From Diabrotica undecimpunctata (lineage: Eukaryota > Arthropoda > Insecta > Coleoptera > Chrysomelidae), in assembly GCF_040954645.1 (NCBI RefSeq), contig NC_092809.1, positions 130,623,914 to 130,687,913 on the forward strand: a stretch of DNA of 64,000 bases, given 5' to 3'. The stretch's first letter is position 1. Every line of letters starts with the position of its first letter. Positions 43,504 to 55,195 of the stretch are shown here, one piece after another. The notes below the pieces were generated by a model. It was not told the DNA's origin. It was given only the letters and a program-made list of their open reading frames with translations, and did no database searches. The position numbers were made by a program, and so were the translations under genes.

Positions 43504-44592
43504 AAGCTCAAATTAAATCGAAACGCAACCATTTTCACAAAATGAATTTTTGGATCGTTATAACTTTAGAATCAGCCAAAATACGATTCGAAGAAGACTT
43601 GCCGAAAACGACCTACACCCTGAAAGGGCACCAATTGGCCCATTGTTGACCAGAGACCATAGAAGGCAAAGATTGCATTTTGCTCGTGAACATGTTCATT
43701 GGAATAATGACGATTGGGGAAGAATATTGTTCACAGATGAATCCAGGTACTGTCTTTTTTCTGATGACAGGAGAAACCTGGGGAACGCTACGCAAAGTGT
43801 AACACCGTAGGGACTTTACAGTATGGCGGCGGCTCGGTAATGGTGTGGGGTGGGATTAATTTAGAGGCTCGTACGGAATTAGTTAGAATAGATCGCGGTC
43901 GGCTTACATCGCAGAGGTATATAACAGACATTTTAGAAGAGCATGTCGTACCATTTGCATCATTTATTGGGGATAATTTCATGCTTATGCAAGATAATGC
44001 CAGGCCACACACGGCAAGAATTGTGCAGCAGTATCGTCAGAAGGTTGTAATTCCTGCCATGGATTGGCTTGCGAGAAGTCCTGACCTCAACCCAATAGAA
44101 CATGTTTGGGACATCATAAGCAGACGACTACGACAACTACCTAATGCACCAAACACATTAGATGAACTGTTTTTGCGGTTGGTTGAAATTTGGGATCAAA
44201 TTGATCAAGAAGAAATCAGAACGATTATTCTCAGTATGAGAGATAGTTGCCAAGCAGTAATAAATCCCAGAGGAGGCAATACTCGATACTAGTACACGGT
44301 ACTAGTATTTTCTTCAACTTTAAAAATTTCAATTTCGTCATTAATTTATAATGTTAGTTTGTTTAGATCAGTTGTTTGTTTCGATGTTTACATTTATGAT
44401 GTTATATTGTTAATTTCAATACATTTTTTGTAAAAAAAGAAAAGTTTTTTATTTAAAATGTTCTAAAACAACCATAAAGCAGAAAACAACAAACAAACAT
44501 TTTTTTCATTTTTTTCAACTCAAAATAAGAATTTTAAAATTATGCGTTAATTTTGGAGCGTAGTGTATTTCGAAACATAAACATCCACATAT

Positions 44593-45060
44593 ACAGGGTG
44601 AAAACCAATTATGGAATCAAATTATTTCTCTCCTCGTTTTAAAAAATTATAAAAATCGCTGAGACCCGTCCACTTGATATATAAATGGGTGCGATTTTTA
44701 AATATAAATTTATATGTACAGGGTGATTCACGCAAGCCTAGCACATTCCATAAGCTTTATTTTTAATGTAATACCCTGTATATTTTGATATTTTTAAAAC
44801 CTGCTTAACAACCTGGTAGGATCTGTTATAAATAATACATGATAAAATTTTGAAATTATAAAGTGTTGAAACCACTTATGGAATAAACTTTTTTGTGTCT
44901 TTATTTTAGAAAATTATGAAAAACGCTGGGACAAGTCAAATTTTAAATTCAAATGTGTGCTTTTTAAACATAAATTTAGACGTACAGGGAGACGCACACA
45001 AGTCTAGCATAGTCCATCACCTTTATTTTTAACGAAACACCATGTATATTTTTATGATTT
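44593..45060. repeat. Two diverged ~270-bp repeat units with CAGGGTG words
   Basis: The block from TATACAGGGTGAAAACC through CCCTGTATATTTTGA is followed about 267 bp later by a diverged copy (GAAACCACTTATGGAATAA, ACGTACAGGGAGACGCACAC, CATGTATATTTTT). It is non-coding. The TACAGGGTG words match the MITE at 737-916. Confidence 0.55.
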
Positions 45061-45420
45061 TAGAAGCTACTGAAGAACCTTATCTCAAAAAAACGTATTA
45101 TATAGGATCTATTATGCATAATTCAATGTGAAATTTTGAATCTATATATAATTTTTGTCAAGGGACTAAATAAATAAAATTTTGAAAGTAATAATTTATC
45201 ACACTTTAAGTAATGGTTTTTTTTTAAGTAACTAAATATAGACATCAATTTTCTTAACTGAATATCAATATATTGGGTTTTGTATTTAATTTCTTGATTA
45301 AAATTATACATAATTTCAAAATTTTACCTTGTAATATTCAATAGTGTCCTGTAGCGATCCTTTCCCAAATTAAAATATTTTCTGTAAGTTTTTCATATCT
45401 TGTAATCCCCATAAATAAGT

Positions 45421-45428
45421 GTGTGTAT

Positions 45429-45467
<39 letters not shown>

Positions 45468-45482
45468 AGAGAGAGAGAGAGA
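45421..45482. repeat. (GT)n(GA)n compound microsatellite
   Basis: GT-dinucleotides to about 45464, then GA-dinucleotides to 45482, directly upstream of a LINE relic. Confidence 0.95.
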
Positions 45483-45534
45483 ATATGGCTTGGAAACAGG
45501 TCCGTTAGCCACAGATTTTTATTTTTAATTTTTT

Positions 45535-46310
45535 TTGTCGAAGGACGACACCGTCCTTCTGGCAGAAACACTAGAATAACTGCAACAACTTTTGCTGAAC
45601 AACTAAATACATATTGCAACGATTATGGACTAAAAATTAATTTGAAGAAAACCAAGTTCATGATATTTACAAAAGCACAAAACATCAAAGTTAAGCTAGT
45701 ACTAGATAATACAGAAATTGAACAAATATCTTCGTACAAATACCTTGGAGCATGGATTACAGAAGATACTGATCAGACAAAAGAAATAAGATGCCGCATT
45801 GAGATTGCACGGTCAACTTTTAATAGAATGAGAAAACTTTTTGTAATCGCGATATCAATATATCGCTCCGAATAAGAATGTTTCGATGTTATATTTTCTC
45901 TACCCTTTTGTATTGGGTTGAAGCTTGGACACTTAAAAAATCCAACATTAAAAACCTAGAAGCATTTGAAATGTGGTATTACCGACGTATTTTCAAAATA
46001 TCATAGATGGATCGCAAAACAAACGAACAAATTTTCGAACAACTAGGAAAACAATGCGAAGTTTTAAATTCCATAAAAGTCAAGAAATTGGAATACTTGG
46101 GGCACATCATGAGAGGTGAAAAATACGAACTACTAAGGAATATAATGCAGGGAAAAATCAAAGGCAGAAGAAGCGTAGGAAGACGTAAAATCTCGTGGCT
46201 ACGCAATCTCCGTGAATGGTTTGGATGCAGTTCAATTGAACTATTCAGGCGCGTAACTAACAAAATTATAATTGCCAGAATGATTTCCAATCTGCGATAG
46301 GAGAGGAACT
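45535..46310 (+). pseudogene. RTE-like LINE ORF2, from active site to C-terminus
   Basis: Starts at the RT active site (KDDTVLLAETLE, about 45543-45578, with K for the first residues of YADD). It continues with NDYGLKINLKKTKFMIF, YKYLGAWITEDTDQTKEIRC, IEIARSTFNRMRKLF, a frameshifted LFYWVEAWTL-like block (about 45910-45930), VKKLEYLGHIMRGEKYELL and GRRSVGRRKISWLRNLREWF, and ends near 46298. Its C-terminal family is the same as 56700-57405. It is severely 5'-truncated, with stops near 45580 and 45873. Confidence 0.8.
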
Positions 46311-46339
46311 TGAAGAAGAAGATATCTATCACTGTTTCA

Positions 46340-46690
46340 TTTAAATCATTTCTTTCTTTCAAATAGCTTAAGTAATTTAATTATTCTCATATCATAGAAA
46401 CTTAGTAAATTCTCTATACCAATTGGGAAACATACTTGTTCTTGTTGTAGACTGTAATATAATTGGTCTATATCTCTCTCGTTAAGTTTGCATTTAATGA
46501 AAATATGATTTAAATCTTTAATAGAAACATTCTCACAAAAGCAAACTGGTGAATTCACTATTCCTAATTTACGCTGATGTGCCGCATATTTTCCGTGTCG
46601 AGTTTTTAATCTCACAATAGAAATATCCCGCTTTGGTAGGTTATATTTTAATATACATTCAGGTGGCGACGAGAGTTGTTGAAATTTTTT
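46340..46690 (-). pseudogene. LINE ORF2 extreme C-terminus
   Basis: The minus-strand frame ISIVRLKTRHGKYAAHQRKL, a CFCENVSIKDLNHIFIKC Cys/His-like segment and an LLKLF tail ends at a TAA (46346). This is the conserved post-RNase H region of I-type LINEs. It belongs with the RNase H and endonuclease pieces at 47290-48031 and 50827-51600. Confidence 0.7.
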
Positions 46691-46699
46691 GACATACTT

Positions 46700-47285
46700 G
46701 AAATATTGTTTGCCTTTCCTATTACATATTATACCGGCAGGTCCTTTTGCACATATCTTATATACTAAAACGCTAAGCCCTTTTCTTGTCCACCACTTTA
46801 CTCAAAAACCATATTTAAAATATTTTTTCGGAATATTATTAGTATTACGTATGAAATTCACTTCCGGTTTTGAGATGACAGGAAGTTAAAATTTACTTTA
46901 AGTTTTAGACCCCACAATGTATATATGGATCGAAAGGTCTCGTCGAGACGAATCTAAATATGGACTTCCGGTTGCGATCCGACACCGGAAGTGACCCGAA
47001 ACGCGCATAAAACGTCAAGATAGAGCAAATCTGACACCGTATTCGTGATCAGCATGCAAAATTAACTGCTAAATGATATCCATGTCGACATTTGATGAAC
47101 TAAAAATTGCATTCCGGTTTTGAGGTCGATTTCCATAATCACTTTTTTTTTTTTACTTGCATTATTATTGATGAATGTTATGTATATTCTTGCTTATATT
47201 GTTTGTATTGATCTCTTAATTTTTCTCGCAAAATAAAAATTTCATTTAAAAAACTCGATGTCGAGTTGGTCCGCTAGTAAATACT
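46700..47285. other. Unidentified insert with repeated CTTCCGG words
   Basis: Separates two parts of the same minus-strand LINE. CTTCCGG or CCGGAAG occurs at about 46862, 46974 and 46991, and TTCCGG near 47113, with a less AT-rich patch at 46920-47120. No ORF. The family is unknown to me. Confidence 0.4.
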
Positions 47286-47289
47286 ACTC

Positions 47290-48031
47290 TCACTTTAGAC
47301 AAATTATTTTTTATATTACATGAAACTGTAGATTTGTATGAACTGAAATCTATGTTTTTAATTCCATATATGGCATCTGGAGCTTATTATCACAGCTTTT
47401 TTAATATTTTTTTCTTATATTCATTCTAAAGCTTTTTCGATGGCTCGATGGTTCAGCTGTAAAAATACTATTAATACTATATAATTTGTAATTATTGTAT
47501 TGGTGGGTATTTTGCATATACATAGCACATCCAACTCCTGTTTGATTTTTAGAACCGTCTGTGTAAGTTATTGTGTAATCGACAAAGTCCCTCAGTATAG
47601 ATTTTACTAAAATATGGCTTAATTGATTTGATTTTGTATATTTTGGAATTATGATTCTTGGTTTTTTTATTAAATTTTGTATGAAAATTTATAAATTGGT
47701 AGTAATTTATTTTTCTGTAATTCTGTATAATTCCTGTTGTTTTTTTTTATATTTCGATAAGTTTCCCAGTTGGTCGAAGATTTAATCCATTTTCTACTTA
47801 GTTGTATTGTACTGCTATTATATCTCCTTGTTAATATTGTATTTATGGGAAAGTGGTCTGAGCCTAGTGTATTATGTAAAGGATTCCAGTCTACGTAAGC
47901 GATCAAGTTTGGTGAAATAAGTGTAAGATCCACAGAAGAAGAATTTTTATTTGGTCTCGTAATTTTAGTAGGTCTACCATTATTTAAAACAATAAAATTG
48001 AGATTTTCTAGGACATCTACTAAATTATTAT
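47290..48031 (-). pseudogene. LINE ORF2: endonuclease C-terminus joined to RNase H
   Basis: Reading downward: DNNLVDVLENLN (about 48028-47993), VDLTLISPNLIAYVDWNPLH and LGSDHFPI (47935-47850) are the end of an APE endonuclease. After a linker, near 47560-47430 the frame reads YTITYTDGSKNQTGVGCAMY and SIFTAE, the RNase H start. The reverse transcriptase between them is missing (internal deletion). The upstream endonuclease half lies across the foldback insertion at 50827 and beyond. Confidence 0.75.
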
Positions 48032-48034
48032 CTT

Positions 48035-50826
48035 TAGCCCAGTCTGGTTAAAAAAAAGGTCGAAAAATGTTTCGCAAATATTTGAAGCTTTTAAGACATA
48101 GGTGGGGGTTACTAGATGACGAATAGATGAAAATATACTCCTATTTTTACCTTGCATTTTTTTAAACAATAAATTATGATCACAATTTGATTTTTTGTCT
48201 ATAAGTTTTTTCCCTTATATTTTAAATAAACAATATTTATATCATTTTTTTATATCAAGAATATCTTTATTTTCCCGTTTTTTCAATTAAAATTCATAAA
48301 TAATTTACGAGATATTTGTAAAAAAGCAGTTTTTGCACTAATTTATAAATTGTATTAATTTTTTTATTAACAAAATAAAATGTTATTAATACATTTAAAC
48401 ATCGAGGAATTACCGTCTTTTAAATTTGTGCGAAATTTCCCCCCGATCGGTCAAATAGTTTAAAAGTTATTTAATTTGTTTATCCCTGAGCCTAATTATT
48501 TAAACTATTGAGCTTGCCCTATGCATAATGCTACACACATTTAGCAAATTTCATAGGATTCTTTAAGACTTACACTATGTCAGAAGTTAAATGCGTATTG
48601 CGTTTTCATCGAAATTATTTATAAAATAAACCTTTGAAAAAAGGGGTATGTTTTTTACTTATAAACAATTGTAATAACTTCTATATTTTTCAAGCTACAG
48701 ACTTGTACGTACAAGCATTGGATAGCTGGTAAAAAAACTCACATAAAAAAATATAAAACCTTCTATGACCAATAGGGACGAAGTTAGCGACTATTATTTT
48801 AAAATCATATCACCATTGTTTATAAACATTAAGAAGTAAAATTAGCACAAATTTTGAATGAAAATCTAAACTTTATATTGAAACTTATGGCTATAAAATT
48901 CATCTAATTTTTCGAAACTTAAAGCCCTTCGAAGCGAAGGTACTTTCGAAAGATCAACATAGGAAAGTGAAGAGGATAACTGTTTCAGCTCCGTTTTTTT
49001 TTTCGACATCGGAACTTCAAATTGCAACATGTAGGAAAAATCTCGGCTTCCATTGCAGCTGGAAGCCTCTTTTTTTATTCTGGGGTAGCTCGTCGAAATA
49101 TGAATACCTACATAGTTTTCACTTGCCGGAAAATATGGGAAACCTCGTAAAAATTGAGTCCATTTGAAATTCACCGTAAATACTTACTTTTTTTTTTAAT
49201 TTGGCTGGAATAGTCTGTCGCAGCATTAATATTGATGACATAATTTTCACCCCCCATAAATCTCGGAAAATCCCGGAAATCAACATATATTTTTTCATTT
49301 TATATCAATGATATAATAATACTTATATATTTTATAAATTAAATTTCAGGTAATTTTTTACACAATATATTAATATATTCCTTATATTAATTATAATTGT
49401 TTGTATTTTTATAATTAACAATATTGATTTTTATTCTATTTTTCGTACAAATATGATATACAATATTAATCTAATCTGCGTTACTGCTTTGATAAAATAA
49501 GTCGATTTTTTCATCACTTGTCTTATTATATTTTGCAATGTTTATTGAACTTTCCTTTTTTATTTTCTTTGCATACATTGGTTTAAAAGTTAAAATTTGG
49601 TTCATTCATTCGACTTCACTGTCAGCTCTGAATCTTTTTGTTGCAGGTTGTTTGTCTTCACTTATTAAGTAAGTCTATAGATATACATCTTCAGAATCAC
49701 TGTCGTCATCAAACGTAACTGTACCGAGGTTGCAGCATATTTTCTCCTCTTCTTTTAGTTAAAACTTTTTTGTTCAAAAAACACAAAATATTTTACTTAA
49801 AGAAGTATAAGTATATTGCTTTCTAAAGCCACTACACTGAGACTGGCGAAATTTTGGAGCGAGGAGCTAAAACAGTTTCCCCTCCACTTTCCTATGTCGA
49901 TCTTTCGAAAGTAACTTCGTTTTGAAAGGCTGTAAGTTTCGAAAAATTGGATAAATTTTATAGCTATAAGTTTCAATATAAAGTTTAGATTTTCATTCAA
50001 AATTTGTGCAAATTTTATTTCTTAATGTTTATAAACAATAGAGATATGATTTAAAAAAAAATAGTCGCTAATTTCGTCCCTATTGGTTATAGAAGGTTTC
50101 TTTTTTTTATATGTGAGTTTTTTTACCAGCTATCCAATGGCTGTACGTAAAAGTCTGTAGCTTGAAAAATATAAAAGTTATTACAATTGTTTATAAGTAA
50201 AAAACATACCCCTTTTTCAAACGTTTATTTTGTAAATAATTTCGATGAAAACGCAATATGCATTTAACTTCTGAGATAGTCTAAGTTTAAAAAATCCTAT
50301 GAAATTTGCTAAATGTGTCTAGCAAGGGCAAGCACAATAGCTTAAATAATTAGCCTCAGGGATAAACAAATTAAATAACTTTTAAACTATTTGATCGATC
50401 TGGGGGAAATTGTGCATAAATTTAAAGAACAGTAATTCCTCGACGTTTAAATGTATTAATAATATTTTATTTTGTTAATAAAAGAGTTAATTAAATTTAT
50501 AAATTAGTGCAAAAAAACTGCTTTTTTGCAAATATCTCGGTAAATTATTTATCAATTTTAATTGAAATAACGGAAAAATAAAGATATTCTTGATATAAAA
50601 AAATGATATAAATATTGTTTTTTTAAAATATAAGGGAAAAACTTATAGACAAAAAATCAAATTGTGACCATAAATTATTGTTTAAAAAAAAACGCAATGT
50701 AAAAATAATAGTATCTTTTCATCTATTCGTCATCTAGTAACCCCCACCTATGTCTTAAAAGATTCAGATATCTGCGAAAAATTTTGCCGTTAAATCGATG
50801 ATTTTTGGCATAACTAGACTGGGCTA
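48035..50826. mobile_element. Foldback-type DNA element, copy 2
   Basis: A 2,792-bp relative of 6867-9786 with the same TAGCCCAGTCTGG termini. The left arm is about 48035-48995 and the right about 49862-50826. CTT flanks it (48032-48034, 50827-50829). Deleting the element and one CTT rejoins the LINE endonuclease frame (minus strand, SLRDN...DNNLVDVL, with one stop codon at the joint). This independently supports a 3-bp target duplication. The interior lacks the LINE fragment seen in copy 1 and retains a short acidic coding remnant. Confidence 0.88.
49560..49745 (-). pseudogene. Possible C-terminal remnant of a foldback-element protein
   Basis: One minus-strand frame gives CCNLGTVTFDDDSDSEDVY, then SEDKQPATKRFRADSEVE and NQILTFKPMYAKKI with two stops. 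Acidic and basic low-complexity stretches look like the tail of a nuclear protein. Copy 1 has the matching second half (about 8380-8480) with substitutions. No domain is recognised, so the function is unknown. Confidence 0.3.
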
Positions 50827-50829
50827 CTT

Positions 50830-51600
50830 AAATATTGTCGCGCAATGAGCCCCAAATGCTGTCATGTTCGTTAAACTCCCCACAAGTTATACTGTCTCCT
50901 TGTTTTTGTGTAAGTATGTTCGTCCAATCATTTTTAGTTGCTTGTACTTTTGGTGGTTTATATATACATATGATTGATATTTTAAGCTCTTCTATAAGTT
51001 GTGCACAAATTTCATATTTTTTATTACAGTTTTTTGTTAATTTTATTTCTAAATATTAAAAGTGATGTTTAATAAGTATTCCTACCCCACCATATCCATC
51101 TGCTCTATTATTATTTATAAAATTATACTTATTTAATCTGAAACTTTGGTTAGGTGATAACCAAGTTTCATTTAGTGCAATTAAATCAACGCTTTTTGAT
51201 TGGTTTATATAATTTAAAAGATTTGGTTTATTTTTTATTATAGATTTTGAATTCTACTGTAATATGTTAAATTCCGAATTTAATGTCATTATTTTCATCA
51301 TCATGTTGAATAGATCCTAATAAATTTTTTACTTTTTTATTTTGTGATTGATTTTTGATAATGCATTTATTTGACATCTAAATTAAATTTTTTGTAGATA
51401 TTTTCGAATATGTTCGGTAATATTTGTAGTACCACAACTTCTAATTTTTCCTTGTATATTCGAAAATCTTTTCTGTGAGGCTTCGGTAAGATTGAATTAG
51501 TTGTTTTAATTTTGTTTTGAAAATTTGGTGTTTCTTCTATAATAATCGGTGAAATAGCTTTACGTTTTGACACTTTTGTCTCATAAACCAAATTTTAAAT
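50830..51600 (-). pseudogene. LINE ORF1 end and ORF2 endonuclease start
   Basis: The minus-strand frame 51591-51367 (74 codons, basic, unrecognised) lies where an ORF1 C-terminus would be. It is followed by endonuclease pieces: SKSVDLIALNETWLSPNQSF-like (about 51210-51150), ADGYGGVGIL (about 51105-51080), ISIICIYKPPKV (about 50975-50945) and SITCGEFNEHDSIWGSL (about 50900-50845). GEFN replaces the usual GDFN. It continues at 48031 beyond the foldback insertion. Confidence 0.65.
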
Positions 51601-51663
51601 ACGGTGTAAGTAATTTCCGATATATAGATAATGTAAGCTCGTCGTGAAATAACCAGTATATAT

Positions 51664-51665
<2 letters not shown>

Positions 51666-51737
<72 letters not shown>
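51666..51737. repeat. (AT)n microsatellite
   Basis: About 72 bp of AT dinucleotide. Confidence 0.95.
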
Positions 51738-51739
<2 letters not shown>

Positions 51740-52395
51740 TGATAAAAAAAAATTATATTGTTTTTTATTTAAAACTCACTAAAACTACACAATAAATAAG
51801 CAATTACAAAATATATTATCTTAATCATTCGGAAAAAAAAAGAAACAATAAGAGGTCAAAATAATTATTAAAAAATTCATAAAAATGTTCCAGATACACT
51901 CGAATAAAAATTCTGTGATGTTGTCGAACTCCACTTGGAGGTTATTATTTAGATCACAATATCATTGTTAAATTTTCCCAGTCAGTAGTAACTGTAAATT
52001 AAAGGTCGTTATGAAGATAATAAAAACTGTTTAGAACTATTAAAATTTGAATTAAAAAGGAGCTTGACTCTTAACCATTGTATAAATATATCATTATTGT
52101 ATTGTCGGCTATTTTCACAGATACCTATGCTTCAAAAATTGTTTAAACACCGTTACGTTTTCGGCCTTAGTTTGGAATATAAACAATATTTGAAAAGACA
52201 TATAACTGAAATCACGTAGACTTAAAATATTAATGCTAGTCTATTGTGAGAGGTACATAAAGAAGAGGAAAAAAAAGCTCATTTAAACTGGACTATTAAT
52301 GATGTGAAAAGTATTGTCACCAAATCGACATAGAGGTGTTTTGAATAGAGTATAAAAGAGATTTGCTGACTTGATTATCTCTCCAGATAATTAAG
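51740..52395. other. No gene recognised
   Basis: AT-rich with no supported feature before the Jockey-like LINE begins. Confidence 0.45.
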
Positions 52396-52399
52396 GCAG

Positions 52400-54458
52400 A
52401 CCGGATCTAAACATCCCACTAAAATCTGATGGCGATATTGAGGAATCAGTAGATCAATTAAATAGGATAATTCAAAAAGCTGGCTGGCAGTCAAGGCCCA
52501 CACAAACAAAAGCAATCATACAGAAAGACTTACCCAACGAAATAAAAGAAAAAATCGCAGAAAACCGAAGACTAAGAAAAATCTGGCAAAGAATCTGAGC
52601 ACCTCAGGATAAAAATAGATTAAACCAAGCTACAGCAAGATTAAAAACATTGTTAAACAGCAATAAAAACAATGACATAAAACGATATTTACAAAATCTA
52701 TCTGCCACGGAAGCCTCCGAATACTCACTATGAAAGGCAACACGAAAAATTAATCGACTACAACTTTCTAATCCGTCTATTCGGGTCAGTAACGACAATG
52801 GGCCAAAAGTAACAAAGAAAAAGCCACAGTCTTTGCGAAATACCTGAAGGAAGTGTTCCAACCACATACTCAAAACAACAACCCCGATGCAAAAGATAAT
52901 ATACAATCGTATTTAGAATCTCCATACCAACTAGAAGCACCATTGGAGAAATTCACTGCCAAACAAGTTTTCAACAAAATCCAAACAGATCTGAATCCGA
53001 AGAAGTCCCTAGGGTTCGACTTAATTACTGCAAGAATTCTAAAAGAACTTTCCAAGAAAGGAGTGCAATATTTAACACAGATTTTTAACAAATCCTAAGA
53101 ACTGATTACTATCTCCTTTTGTGGAAAGTTGCACAGATCATTTTAATACCCAAGCCAGGCAAACTTGTAGAAGAAGTTAAGTCCTATAGACCTATTAATC
53201 TACTTTCAGTGATATCAAAGGTTTTTGAAAAACTACTACTAGACAGATTACAGCCAATCCTCGTACAACAGCAGCTACTATCCAACCACCAGTTTGAATT
53301 TAGACATCATGCATGCTACCATTGAGCAAATTCAGCGAATCCGCAATTCCATAAACAAAGCCTTAGAAGAGAAGAAATACTTTGCAGCCTTTTTGGATAT
53401 CTCGCAGGCTTTTGATAAAGTCTTGCACACTGGCGTGCTATACAAAATAAGACAAAAGTAAAGGATCAGTGCACTAACTTATATCCAATTAAAGCTGGAG
53501 TACCCCAGGGTAGTGTCCTTGGACCTGTTCTCTACCTACTTTACACAGTAGATCTTCCTACAAGTCAAAACATCGCCACAGCCACATACGCAGACGACAC
53601 AATCTTTGCGGCTTACTCAAACCCGTATATCGCCTTACAACTGCTCCAGACCAATCTCGACAAAATAAAGATTTGGTTACAAACATGGCGAATTAATGTT
53701 AACGAAAGCAAGTCAGTACATATAACGTTCACTAATCGAAAAGGTAAATGCCCAACCATCTCATTAAATAACCAAATACTACAACAAAAGGATGATGTAA
53801 AATACTTAGGTATGCACCTGGACCGTAGATTAACGTGGAAGAAACACATTCACGAAAATAAAACAGTTGGGTCTGAAACTCAGTAAAATGTACTGACTAA
53901 TAGGAAAAAGATCACAACTGAATTTGTACAATAAAATCCTAGTATACAAGTCAGTAATAAAGCCAATATGGAACTATGGGATCCAACTGTGGATCAAGAT
54001 CCAATATCGACATACTGGAGAGATTCCAATCGAAGACCTTCCGCATTATCACAAATGCACCGGGGTACATGCCCAATGAGTTCATCAATCGCGATCTTCA
54101 GATGAAAACTGTCAAAGAAGAAATTGTCAGTTACTCCCAAAAATATGACAGACGACTGCAAAACCACCCCAACAGGCTAGCAAAGAACCTTATGAGGCCC
54201 CAGGTAAACACAAGGCTAAAGCGACTTACTCCAAGATTTTAAACTTTTAAATTTTTTTTTATTTATTATAAACATTACATTAGAGTCACAAATAACTTAC
54301 TAAACTTATTATGACTATGACATTAACTAAAATTATGATTTAATGGGTTATTGTCACTGGATAGTCTTCTGCAGTGTCTTTTGTAATCTAATTAAACAAT
54401 TTGCTTATTGTAATCCTTATTAGAGATTGTAAATAAATGGGATGTTCAAAAAAAAATT
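52400..54458 (+). mobile_element. Jockey-like LINE, 5'-truncated, with poly(A)-type 3' end
   Basis: ORF2 remains, in order: a linker with KDLPNEIKEKIAENRRLRK (about 52527-52585), a pre-RT block with PKKSLGFDLITARILKEL (about 52999-53052), KVAQIILIPKPGK (about 53124-53160), SYRPINLLSVISKVFEKLLL, FGYLAGF-type remnants, KAGVPQGSVLGPVLY (about 53490-53535) and intact TYADDTIFAA (about 53583-53615). VKYLGMHLDRRLTWKKHI (about 53799-53850), then the C-terminal ILERFQSKTFRIITNAPGY and NRDLQMKTVKEEI to the TAA at 54240 complete it. No RNase H follows RT, as in the Jockey clade. The 3' UTR ends AATAAATGGGATGTTCAAAAAAAAA near 54458. At least four frameshifts and several stops make it inactive. Confidence 0.85.
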
Positions 54459-54559
54459 ATCTCTCCAAGAGTTACATTTTGGTGATAATCCACTAACGTC
54501 GAAATTTTATTAACGGGAAAATTTTATTTTGACACTTGTAAGGAATTGGTACCTTTTCA

Positions 54560-55195
54560 CAGATTTTTTTATAAGGAAATTTTCATATCGAGAATATTGC
54601 AGAAGAATTTAATATAAATGTAAAGGAAGTTCGGAAAATACTTGAAAACCTGAAGAACAGAAAAGCAGCAGGTAAAGACGGGATGCCAAACGAATTACTG
54701 AAATAATGTGAAGCAGCAATGACAGAACAATTAAAAACATTAATTAATAAAATTATAAAACACAATAAAATACCGGAAGAATGTAGAACGAGCGAACTAA
54801 TTCTACTATTCAAAAAAAGAGATAAAATAACAGACAGAAAACTACAGAGTTATAAACTTGTTAAATACTACGCTAAAACTAAAATTTTACTACATTGCTA
54901 TAATCAATCAGAGGATAAGTTTAGCAGATGAACAACAGGGTTTTCGTAGTGAAAGATCGTGTACAGATGCAATATTCGTTATAACGCAAATTAATGAGAA
55001 ATTACTGGAGTATAATAGACCAGCATTTCTATAACTGATTGACCTAAAGAAAGCGTTTGACAGAGTAAGGCTCAAAGATGTAATCCATCTTCTGTATAAT
55101 AGAGAAGTTCCCATAAATATTATAAAAACTATCGAAAACATTTACCAAAACAACAAAATGGAAGTCAGAATAGATGGACAACTAGTTCGGATTAG
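54560..55195 (+). pseudogene. LINE RT fragment
   Basis: Frames give NLKNRKAAGKDGMPNELLK (about 54650-54705), IPEECRTSELILLFKKRDK (about 54770-54830) and, shifted, DEQQGFRSERSCTDAIFVI (about 54928-54985), LIDLKKAFDRVRLKDVIHLL (about 55035-55095) and NNKMEVRIDGQLV. It is related to the LINE at 34440-36065. It breaks off at about 55195, where endonuclease sequence of a different LINE begins. Confidence 0.75.

Larger units (their letters stand above)
41680..43536. mobile_element. Array of 355-bp hammerhead-ribozyme units (retrozyme-like)
   Basis: Two direct units (from 41681 and 42036) are followed, after a turnaround at 42364-42397, by about three and a quarter units in opposite orientation. 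In the inverted part CCAGAAACACGTGTC recurs at 42411, 42766, 43121 and 43476, a constant 355-bp period. Units are nearly identical. ACAAAATGAATT flanks the array (41668-41679 and 43537-43548). Removing the array and one copy restores the Tc1 frame, so this is a 12-bp target duplication. Five units hold a complete type I hammerhead core. The rest of the unit folds into short perfect hairpins (42874-42891, 42905-42920, 43005-43020, 43031-43055). No ORF is present. The layout fits an animal retrozyme or Penelope-mobilised non-autonomous element. Confidence 0.85.
41217..44292 (+). pseudogene. Tc1-like transposase (DD34E), interrupted
   Basis: The N-terminal part has YVTVREEGYTQVELAERF and TQSTISRVLTRF (about 41250-41360, helix-turn-helix), then SRRPGQGRRRVTTPNQDRFL (about 41560-41625). 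The frame reaches TSLQNE at 41660-41676 and resumes after the array with LQNEFLDRYNFRISQNTIRR (about 43536-43590). The catalytic part has LFTDESRY (about 43729-43752), MQDNARPHTA (about 43987-44016) and RSPDLNPIEHVWD (about 44073-44112). There are 34 residues between the second Asp and the Glu. The final 150-codon frame (43840-44292) is intact to the stop. A stop near 43808 and frameshifts in the N-terminal third inactivate it apart from the insertion. Confidence 0.9.
40938..44565 (+). mobile_element. Tc1-like DNA transposon, split by a ribozyme array
   Basis: Ends read CACTGCGCTCCAAAATTAAC (40938) and inverted CACTACGCTCCAAAATTAAC (ending 44565), each followed inward by GCATAATTTTAAAA, and are flanked by TA (40936-40937, 44566-44567). 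A transposase gene runs left to right and is interrupted at 41680-43536 by a tandem/inverted array. Without the array the element would be about 1.77 kb. Confidence 0.9.

Noticed and set aside
41680..43536. CRISPR array or plain satellite DNA
   Set aside because: The 355-bp units are near-identical throughout with no variable spacers, and this is insect DNA. A 12-bp target duplication and orientation switch argue for a mobile insertion rather than satellite growth in place.
45421..45480. Regulatory GA/GT element
   Set aside because: A compound microsatellite beside a LINE relic. No gene nearby for it to regulate.
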